Below are positions 47,200 to 59,100 of a stretch of 64,000 nt of DNA, piece after piece. The stretch's first letter is position 1. Each line of letters opens with the position of its first letter. The DNA comes from Owenia fusiformis (Eukaryota > Annelida > Polychaeta > Sabellida > Oweniidae), in the NCBI GenBank assembly GCA_903813345.2, contig CAIIXF020000001.1:48315885-48379884 (forward strand), given 5' to 3'. Under the pieces are notes generated by a model. That model saw nothing but the letters and a program-made list of their open reading frames with translations. It searched no databases and was not told the origin of the DNA. The position numbers were made by a program, and so were the translations under genes.

Positions 47200-50100
47200 C
47201 GTCTGTCCGGAAGATAACTCAAATACTAGTTGACAGATTTTCTTCATATTTAGTGGAAAGATGTATATTGGTGAATAGTTTTACGCAAAAAAAAAATTTC
47301 AAGATGGCCGCCGCTTTAAAAATGACGGGACTTTTTCGCAAAAATCATAAATTTTTCATTCTAAACCAAAGTAATTAATATTATTGTTTGAAATTTTGGT
47401 AGTGTATTCACAACATTTATCTATTTCACATATATTCCGTGTTTTTCATCCTGACCCCCAGGGGCCATGTATGGGGGGACAGGAAAACAGATATTTTCGC
47501 TAATTTTTAGATCTTTCTGAAGTATAGCTTTATTATACTCAAATGAAAGGCAGTTAAAAGTAGATTGCAAATATTGTATCTTTTTTCTGATTCGAGCCTC
47601 GTAAAATTCAAAATGGCCGTCTAATGTACGATTTCGCAATAATTTTTCGATCCCTTCAAAGTATGGCTATATTATACTCAAATTGAAGGAATTTTGGAGT
47701 AGATCACAATTATGGTTTCAGATTTGTACCTCAGAAAATTCAAAATGGCTGCTTTGCAGGAATTTGCAATTCTAAAATCTAATTTTTTCATTTTCAACCA
47801 AAGTAATGAGTAAAATTGATTGGAATTCGGTAATTGATATTTTGTTCGTTGGGATTTGCTACTCCGCGGAGTTGCCGTTATCTAGTTTATGGAGATGGTT
47901 GATACCCCCTTATATTTCACATGTACCTTTAACATATAATTCATTGTGATATTCCATAGCTTAATAGTCCCAATTTTACAAGTCATGTGGTTAATGACAT
48001 GTGGATATGTTGTGTTGCTTATATTTTTCAGAGACACAAACTGCCCAGAGAACCATTTGTTCCCTCCAGTCATAAACTTATCTCTGTTAATGGTGTTCAT
48101 GGGGCAAAGGTATGGAAAGCTTCAGTATTTTATGATATAAACACAAAAATTGAATTTAAATTGAAATGTTACATTACATGAAGTGTATTAGTATGATATT
48201 TGTGTCTTGAATAAATGTTTATATCCATTTAATGGGAGTCCAAACTGGTAATTTGCACCATTTGACCATGCTCTTACTTTTGCCTCATTTTTTCAAAAAA
48301 TATAAGGAATAACCATGTAAGCCTACTAGTCTATACTGAATGGTGCCATTTTGGAATATTGCACTCACAATAACATAATAAGTCATACCTTAATATTTAA
48401 AATTAGAAATCTTTATCCCTGATCATACAGAGCTAGAGTAAAATAAAGCGTTTGCATTTTTATGTTTTATGCAAAAATATTATTTATCACAGATGCATTT
48501 CTGAACAATTTAAATTCCATTTCAGGCATCAACTATGTTCCGCTTTTTCCCTGTGAATGGTGCTTTAAATCAGGGTACGTTTATCAGTTTTGATAAAACC
48601 GTTACAATAATCACTTGTTAACTTTGGTTCTGAAATTCTTAAAATTATTGAATCAAGATGTGATCTTAGCCGATGTTAGCAATCATTGCTTCACCAGGTT
48701 TGTTTCAGATGAACTTAACGAAGGAAAGGCTAATAATTTGTGTTTGATAACCAATTTGATGAAGAGATCTGAATTCCTTATGATTCTTACATGACCCACC
48801 CTACAGAGTTTTTTTTATAGATACAGATACCAGAAGGATCCTATATCTCTGTAGGAATTTCCAGGAAGATGCAATATTAGAGCAGAGTTACACAAAACGG
48901 TAAATTCTTACCTTATGGATTACTCACACAGAATGACCCAAAAACTGGATCACAGATAATCTCAAATTACTTGACTCTGTGTCACTTTGTGCATCACAGT
49001 AAAATAGACTAATTTACCAAAAAAATTCTAACAGTATATTGGAAATTGTGGATTCGTAATGTAACTTCAAAGGTTAGGTTAAATTTTATGTACCATTACA
49101 TTTTTTTTTTTATTAATTTTTAAATCAAGCTGGCTTGGTAAACGCTCATAGAACTCACATTTCTTAAAGTTCAAAAACTTTCAGACTCCCCATGCACTTT
49201 CCTTATAAATAATATACTATAAATAGAACAGGAAAATATAAAGCCAGGTACACATTTTGTATATCGCAGACAATGAAGAAAGTAATGAAATATAATTGTC
49301 CATGTAATGTAATTGATTTCAGAAAACTTCCAATTTTGGAGCATTGTCCATCATTTCTGGAAGAATTGGTTGAGCACCGACTGATAGAGAGGGAAGCTTG
49401 CAATATGCTCCTACTTTTCCTTGTGGTACGTTTTTTATTTGGAAATTGATTCATAATCTTGGGATTTACAGAACATTTGTGGTCCACAACAGAGTGCAGT
49501 TAGTCTCATTTACTGGTCTAATGTCTTACAGGAATAGGACATTTGTTATAAAGGGATTTTCAGTATGGTTGCTCAATTCAAAATGGCCACTCTATTTCAT
49601 GAAAAATGTAATATTGTTGGTTTAAATGTTAAAACCTGATGCTTTAGGACCATTAGACCTCTTGTCAAGAAAATATTCTCAAGATGACCACTTCACTGAA
49701 TTCAAAAATGCCACCATTTTTCATAAAAAATATCATCCTGAATTTGGACGGAGGGGGAGTAGGCGATTTCTGCAAAAAGTATTCAACAGATCTGGAAGAT
49801 TTATTTTTTAATCAGAAAGTTTACTACTGAATTGCTGAATGAATAGGCACATGGTATGGTAAAAAATGTTACGTCTTCTAGGATTTTTTTTGAACTGATA
49901 CGCTTCTAAGATATGAGATCTATTAAGAAAGGCGCAATGCAACCAAAATACACATGTGTCAATGTTTTTGCTATAAATCAAGCAACAATGGTCTACACGA
50001 CCTATCTTAAATACTTGTAAGTGACGTCATCATAACAAAATTAATGCCATTGCCTTTTTTTATAGATCTTATATCTTAGAAGCGTATCAGTTCAAAAATA

Positions 50101-53100
50101 ATCCTAGAAGACCTAACATATTTTACCATACCGTGTGCTTATTCATTTAGCAATTCAATCGTAAATTTTCTCTTTAAAAACTGCTCTGCTCATGGAGGAA
50201 TTTTCAAGATGGCTGCTTAATTCAAAATGGCCACCATATGTAAATTCATATGATTTCACTACTCAAAATTCAATGCAAAAACAATTATACCAAAAGAATC
50301 TTTGTAGTATTCAACTGATCAGAAGAGTGACATGTTTTTGATTTTTTGTTTCTTTTTTTCTTAGATATGTAGAGTACTTTATTGTTTTATTGCTGTTTTC
50401 AGGCCTCACTTGAGTTTGCTTTACCTGCCAGCCTTGTACAAAGTACCCTTCAGACATCCAAACTTGCAGTGGTTGGGTAAGTTCATTCACATTTGTAATA
50501 CTGAACTTCAAATATAACATTTAGATCATGATAATGTTTCTTGTTCTGTGGTAAACCCTGATTTCTTGTGAACTTTTATTTTGTAATGGTATTTTGTCAT
50601 ACAACACATGCTCTTTTACTAATTTTTGTACACCATTGCACAGAGGTGAGTTGAGTTTTAAAGTCACGAAATAAAACTCTTGAAAGAGAAATCCTTTCTT
50701 TGTCTAAACTAAGTCTTACATAGACTAGATGCGAGTAGATTTAATCTTGATTTACGTCATTAAATATTCAGAGTTCAGTCAAAGTGATATCATATTTGAA
50801 ATCTACAAGTAAAAATACATCTGGTAATATGGTTACAGAAATTGTTTATCATCTTTGAAAATTTATTTTTTTTGAAAATGTAATTTCTAGTTCGGGGAGA
50901 TTCCCCATAGAGCCCATGTTATAAAATCAGAAAAAGTTAAATATCTTTTCTTGTAATGGACAGATAATATTTTCTTTAACTGGACATATTTTAATTTGCA
51001 TAACTATTAGATACATAAGGGTGATATGAAAATTGAACTGCTAAAACAGATGAATATTAAGTTAAAGGGAACTTTCTCCTATACCCGATATGCTATCTGA
51101 CCCGAATGAGCCACCTAGTGGTGAAACTGGTAACTACCTACTGGAATCTGAGTCATTGTTCCATCAATACAGAGTACTTTAGAGTTCAGAAAAAATGCCT
51201 CTCTTCGTTTCACTTTTCAAAGCTACATGCAGGTTACATTTAGTTTTTTTTGGATGTCTATTTAATGAGATGAGGGCCCTGCATCCCATTCTTAATCAAT
51301 ATGATTCATATTGTCTCATTGTAGGAGAGTATATACCATGGACTTATTTATGTTGCCCCGTGATATGCGTTGTCAGGTTGCTTCCATTCTCCTTAGCGCA
51401 GTGAAGGTAGACAGAGACATAGGACAGGTATGTATTTATAAGAAATAAATAATTATAGGCCATTTAATATGGTGAAATTCAGCATGAGTTGGACAGAATG
51501 TCGTACAAAGCACAAACTGATGGTGAATGCATTTGTACTGACATTCTGTCCAATGAGTTTAGAATTTCACCATATTGAATGGCCTCTCATTATTTATTCT
51601 GATTCAAACATAAAAATGAAAAACCTGATCAATTTTTTTTCTATTTTCCTCGTGAATTTTTTATGAGGATTTTATTTTTCTCAAGAAATTAGAAACATGT
51701 TGTTGTAACTGATGTGAACCATCAGTGTTAAATGTCATTATTTGTATTGAACAATGTCAATCTCTTTCATTTAATTCTATTTTGTTGTTTTTCATGAGGT
51801 TCGATTTAATTTAATTTATATATGATTTCCTCCAATCAATTCTCAATCCTTGCCTTGTTATCTCATTTTTGAATTTTTCACATTGCTCAATTACGTCCAA
51901 TTGATTTAAAACTTTTGATTTTCAAATGAAAACACTGACATTGTTAGTATTCACTTAATTCTAAAACATCTGATTTCAGGAAGGAGGGTTATATGATAGA
52001 CTGTATTTAGCACTGTATCATTCAGTGTCACAATTGATGAGTCTAGGTCATTCAGATAACACTTGCAAATCACCCACCAAAGTAAAACCCACTCCAGTGT
52101 AAGTACAAACTTAATGCAGGCTGTTCAATATGTTAAAGCAAACATTTTACACTTTTCAAGCAAAGAGATTTGATCTTCAGCAGTATTAGAAATGGGAACT
52201 TGTCAATGACTTAGAAATCATACAAACTAATAATATTAGTGCTATGAGGACTATGAATATTTGAACATATTTTAGAGATTGTTTTTACTGATTTGTTTTG
52301 ATTTAGGAAATTAAAAAGTCAAGTCACCTTATATAAAGGCTAATAGATGCGGACTAAAATATTGACCTAATATAAATTATCGAAAAACCAAAACATTTTG
52401 TGTAACTTACAAAGTTTACGCCAGTGATCTGTTCCTTTTAACCACATTTTTGAACCAACATGTTCAGCAGCCCATCATACACATATACTTGTACATGTAC
52501 TTTGTTTTACAGAAATTAATATTAATAGTTTTGTCAGATAAACTCAAATGATTATCCTGAATGAAATAAAGTCAGAACTGTGGGACTTTTTCAAATATAA
52601 TCATGACATGGAATAATGAGAGTAAAATATTGTAAATTTCTCTGCAACAATTTGTTCTAAATGAATTAACTGTCAATGTGCTATGTAGTTCCTTTGAATC
52701 ACCCATATCAGTTTGTGTTACTTGAACTTGAGCTGGCTTATTATTTGTTTCTTGTTCTTATTCCAGACTAAAGGAATCCAAGTGCCTAATAGCATCCGAA
52801 GTAGTACAACTAATGTGTATTGTAGCATCATTCTTTGAATGCTGCCTTCAAGATGTGGGTAAGTTTTATTTTGAAAAATATCATGGTACATGTACCAGTA
52901 TATTGTGGGTTCCACAGCCTCTTCAAGTTTTATTTTGAAAATTATCATGGTACATGTACCAGTATATTGTGGATTCCACAGCCTCTTCAAGTTTTATTTT
53001 GAAAAGTATCATGGTACATGTACCAGTATATTGTGGGTTCCACAGCCTCTTCAAGTTTTATTTTGAAAAATATCATGGTACATGTACCAGTATATTGTGG

Positions 53101-56100
53101 GCTCCACAGCCTCTTCAAGTTTTATTTTGAAAAGTATCATGGTACATGTACCAGTATATTGTGGGCTCCACAGCCTCTTCAAGTTTTATTTTGAAAAGTA
53201 TCATGGTACATGTACCAGTATATTGTGGGCTCCACAGCCTCTTCAAGTTTTATTTTGAAAAGTATCATGGTACATGTACCAGTATATTGTGGGTTCCACA
53301 GCCTCTTCAAGTTTTATTTTGAAAAGTATCATGGTACATGTACCAGTATATTGTGGGCTCCACAGCCTCTTTAAGTTTTATTTTGAAAAGTATCATGGTA
53401 CATGTACCAGTATATTGTGGGCTCCACAGCCTCTTCGAGTTTTATTTTGAAAAGTATCATGGTACATGTACCAGTATATTGTGGGTTCCACAGCCTCTTC
53501 GAGTTTTATTTTGAAAAGTATCATGGTACATGTACCAGTATATTGTGGGCTCCACAGCCTCTTCAAGTTTTATTTTGAAAAGTATCATGGTACATGTACC
53601 AGTATATTGTGGGCTCCACAGCCTCTTCAAGTTTTATTTTGAAAAGTATCATGGTACATGTACCAGTATATTGTGGGCTCCACAGCCTCTTCAAGTTTTA
53701 TTTTGAAAAGTATCATGGTACATGTACCAGTATATTGTGGGCTCCACAGCCTCTTCAAGTTTTATTTTGAAAAGTATCATGGTACATGTACCAGTATATT
53801 GTGGGCTCCACAGCCTCTTCAAGTTTTATTTTGAAAAGTATCATGGTACATGTTTAATGTGGGTTCCACAGTCTCTTCTGTCTTAGGAAGAGAGGAGAGC
53901 CACACACAAGCGTTAGATGAAGAGGAACTTTAATAAACCATAATGTTACTACAGTACAGACTATTTCACAATGTATTATGAATGTGGTACATGTACTTGG
54001 ATTGATAAATTGTGATAATAATTGATACAATAGTATATGTCTGTGAAAAGTTGTTCAAATATGAAAATATCAAAGTGGAAAGCAATAAAGATAGACATGT
54101 ATACAAATACGATATATTGTGTAAAATTGTTTTATTTAAAAGAAAATATGAAAAATAATCTTGAGAAGGTGCAATGTATTGACACAGGCTGGTATCGAAA
54201 GATTTGTCCGCTGTGAAGGAGCATGCTATTTTTCATAAAAACACTAAGAATGCTTCACGATTTATTTTTTAACTCATATGTTTCGTTATATCAAAGATAA
54301 TTACTTACTCCATGCAATGGATATATCATTTGCGTGTAACCTTCACTTCTGTTTGAAGTCCAATAACGCTAGGAGTAAAATCTATTGAACACGGCGCCAG
54401 AGTATCAAACTCTAAAATGTACCATTTCTTTTTTAACTTTTTAATGGCATGATATAGTGACACGATAATTTTAACATATGTTTTAAGCATAACTCTGAAT
54501 GTATTAATGAGATATTAATGCATTGGGTCTTTTTAATTTTTTAAATAAAAAATAATATTAATATTTTTTGTCCGCTGTGACGGAGCATTTTCACAGTTCA
54601 CATTTGCAACTGCTCCGTCACAGCGGACAAAAAAATTAAACATTATTTTTTATAAAAGAATTAAAAAGACCAAATACATCAACATCTCATTTATACCTTC
54701 ATAGTTATGCTGAAACCATGTGTAAATATTATCGTGTCACTATATCGTGCCATTAGAAAGTTAAACAAGAAATGGTACATTTTGAAGTATGATACTCCGG
54801 CGCCATTTTCAATAGCTTTTCTTCCCAGCGTAATTGGACTTCAAACAGAAGTGAAAGTTACCCGCAAATGATATATCCATTGCATGGAGTAAGTAATTTT
54901 GTATGGTATAACGAAACATATGAGTTAAAAAATAAATCGTGAAGTATTCTTAGTGTTTTTACGAAAAATAGCATGCTCCGTCACAGCGGACAAATATTTC
55001 GATACCAGCCTGTGATTGATGGTGGTGAATTTCTCTATTTAGAGAAGTTAAAAAGAAAGCCACTATAAATTTTACATAATGAATTTGCAATGCTGTATTT
55101 TGACATGTTTTAGGTTTAAAACATTTAGTTACCGTGGCAACTGGTGATGCAGAAATAATTGAGAAATTAGCTGCTCTGATGGACAAAGTCAGCAATAAGG
55201 GGGTAGGTAGACATTGTATATATTATACTTCATTTTAGAAAAAAAGCTCATTTAATCAAAAAGAAAGTTTTATTAAAGATAGCAATATATTTTTGAAAAC
55301 AATAATTCTGTTGAATGGTAAGACGTTCAATAAAAATTAGGTTTTAGCAAACTTTATACTAAACAATAATTCTCCTAAAATTGATTGACCTTAAAATCGT
55401 ATCTAATAAAGATTACCAAAATTCCAATTACGTATTATTTTAGAAGATAAGGTTTAGTAATATATTGGTGTTTGATTTACTTTATTGTGTCAACAGGAAG
55501 AAGGTGGTCCTGCACTTGAACTTGTAGCAGAGTTTCTGCTATCTGCTATACAAGCACATGCTTTCAATGTGATCAACAAGAACTTTAAGATCCCCCAGAC
55601 TTCTTCCTATGTACTCAAGGTTAGTGTTAGCTTAGGGCCAAAAGTTAGTAATGACAATTCATGCAATGTTAAACTGAAGCTAAACCAAGAAGTAATGGCT
55701 TATTTGGTAAATAGTATTTGGCTTTTAAAGACTGTTAAAATTGTAATACTCTTATACCTTTGTCAGGTGGTGACATGTTATTTTAATGCCTTGTTTTTAT
55801 GTACTTATGAATAGTCTGTTAAAGCCCCAAGATAAATATCTGTCCCATCTTAATTCTGTTTAATTTTTTCTTTCCTTTTGTCTAATGTGTGTTTTATGAA
55901 GGGGTATACAAGGGATGATGACAACTCTGAAGTAAAGAAATCTGGATAAAAGATGACACTTTATAATTTTTTTATTTTATTTTTAGACCAGTAGAGCATT
56001 GCCAAAACGTCCACAGTCTTCTCCTCTTTACAAAGCAAACTTTCACGCTGTTGGCAGAAAGACTCCCGATGACCGACCAATCAGGATACAGAGTGCCAAA

Positions 56101-59100
56101 GTTAGGAATCCAGAAAAAATGCATACGCCTGGTCTGTACATATTTTGGACAGTTTTTTTAATATGAGGGTTACCTAAAAGTGGATTGTCAAAAGATTTTT
56201 AGAAGATTTAATGTTAGGCAAAATTTATTTGTGTGCACAATAATGCCATGTCTCAGGTCTTGGCCATTGGAATGACTTATTGTTTTAATATATCTTATTT
56301 TTCAGCACTTGGAGACAGTGTTTTACTAAGTGCCCAGTCAGTTGGGAAAATAATTTCTCTTCCCGAATGTGACATTGCTCTTGTTCAGTTGACAGATATA
56401 CCAGGTATGATATTGTATAGCAGATATGATTATATGATATAGCTTAAATGTGTGCTGTCCATGGCCATTTACATTTTTACTGACATACAGAAGAATGCTA
56501 TGTCTGAAATGTGAATGCTTTTCACATCTCAGGTTTTGAAGGTCCCATTGTCTCTCAACAATTAAATTTTAGAAACTATGTATTGAATTGCATGTTATCA
56601 TAATGACTGTGTATTGAATTGCATGTTATCATAATGACTGTGTATTGAATTGCATGTTACCATAATGACTTTGTATTGAATTGCATGTTATCATAATGAC
56701 TATGTCTTGAATTGCATGTTATCATAATGACTATGTATTGAATTGCATGTTATCATAATGACTGTGTATTGAATAGCATTTTATTATAGTGACTGTTTAT
56801 TGAATCAAATTTTATCATAGTGACTGTGTATTGAATCAAATTTTATCATAGTGACTGTGTATTGAAATGCATGTTGTCATAATGACTGTGTGTTGAATCT
56901 AATTTTATCATAGTGACTGTGTATTGAATGGCATGTTGTCATAGTGACTCTGTATTGAATTGAATGTTATCACAGTGACTGTGTATTGAATCAGATTTTA
57001 TCATAGTGACTGTGTATCGAATAGTGTTTTATCATAGTGACTGTGTATTGAATGGCATGTTGTCATAGTGACTCTGTATTGAATTGAATGTTATCATATT
57101 GATGTTTATTCCATTGCATGTTTTTTGCTTTATATCCTCTTATAGTACCAAATGGTGGTGTTGTTAATAAAAGCAAATCAGAAGATGATCACTACACATA
57201 TGTTAACATGAAACAATGCTACTGGGAGAATTATTCCAGCATGTGGAGACCTAAGGGAACAATAGGAGACAGGTATATAGGTCTATTTTGCTCATTGATT
57301 AAGTTAATCAGTGTTTCACTGAATGGTTCACAACACAAAAAGACTGTGACGTGAGCTTGGATGTCCATGTACTAGTGTTCAAACATGCTATACATTACCA
57401 GTAGCTGTCTTGAATTAAGACATTAATAAGTAATACAAACAAACATATGCATGTGCATGCTAGATTCAAAAGTCTTCTTGTGTTTCCTTTTCTTTCTCAC
57501 CTATGAACAATACTTAAGATGGATCTGATGCTGACCTGTTTATTTTTGCTTGTGGAATGTAAAGCTGTTCTGTTGTAAAGCTTGCTTGCATGGAAATAAA
57601 ATTGTTAATATGCATGCTGTCTCGTTTTATATCACCACCACGAGTGGTGACATTGTTATAGTCTCCAACTTTTTTGTGGACAGTGGTTGGTGATTGGCAT
57701 TCAGTGTCTGTTACAAATGCCACATGGTGATGTTTTGCATGTTGAAAGCCTTGTTACACTACAGAATGAGAGGGATTATAGGGCACCAAGTCTTGATGCT
57801 CTCATACTCAACAAAAAAGTACATCACACCATCATACTGTTCATTATTAACAATACCATAAAACATGTTTTGGTAGGGTCACTGCACAGTATGGTGAAGA
57901 AGGGGAGGATGGTCATCAGGAAAGTAAACCCAGTCAGGGTAAGATGTTGGTTGATGGCCACAGCCCACTTAGAAAACAGGTATGGTTCAGTTGCAGATTA
58001 TACAGCCTTTAACTGAGAATGACAACTGTGTTTTAAGTAAATTATTACGACGTTAAAACATATTTTAAAGCCACTGATTTTTCATAACTGATGTTAGGTG
58101 TTAGATCTTAGCGTCTGCAACAATTCATCATTTTTTATAGAACTTATTTAGACATTACAAATAAAACAAACACTAAACATAGTGAACTTGTTTATAGCAT
58201 CATAAGTCAGCTAAACTGCTATTTTTGCATACACTTATTGATTCACTTTTAGCGAGATGCTACTGTGAAGTCTGTATCCTCGCAACTAAAGGTGAAACAC
58301 AAGCTAAAGCTGACAGGTAGAACTTCTAGTGACCCGCACAGAGAGGTAGAACACCCTGGTGCCCCTGATACAAGCCCAAGGGAAATTAGTAGCCAGGAGA
58401 TTGTCCAAGGATTGTTGGATATTTGTATAAATGAAGCAGTAGGAAATTCAGAGGAAAATACTTCACATAATCTAGAGGTAGATCAATAAATTTCATCCAA
58501 GCCCAAGAAAATATAGAAAATAGGTCAACTTTTGAAAACTTAACAATTAATTCAATGGACAATATTTAAAACTTTGCACTCATCAACATTTGCAAATTCC
58601 TAAACTTTGGTATATAGAAAAACTGCTAAGTTGACCAGTGATCCATTAAATTCATATAAGTGAACTTCTGTAATTGGAATACCTCCTACAAATAAAACCC
58701 ACTTTGGAAGTTCCCAATGATGTTCCACTTACACAGGTTTAAATCTATTTCAATTGCAGGTGAAATCAAGTGAACACCCCTCTATTGTGAAAGACTATGA
58801 GACTCCTTCAAATCCTACAAATGACACTGTTCCGCAGACATCCCCAGAATCACCCAGTGCATACCCAAAGTCAAAATCCCCTTTGTTGAATGACTCTAGA
58901 CCTGGGAGTGCAAACAACCCTATCCAGGTACCATCTATGGATAAGCTGAACATTGAGGATTCACTGAGTGAGGGAATACCCGATGAGAAGGTGGATAGAT
59001 GGCTGGCAAGGCATAGGAAGAGGCTATTGAATGGTTCAACACAATCTGGGACTAGGGCCAGCAGTGCAGCAACTTCACGTAATAAGTAAGTTTAATATTG

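Noticed and set aside
52860-53872. CRISPR-like regular array
   Set aside because: The whole 64-bp unit is conserved with no unique spacers, and the setting is a eukaryotic intron; it is a minisatellite.
57749-57818. Alternative acceptor for the exon at 57765 giving CLVTLQNERDYRAPS
   Set aside because: It needs the weak acceptor ttgaaag and leaves phase 0, which runs into a stop in the next exon; the acceptor at 57764 keeps the frame.
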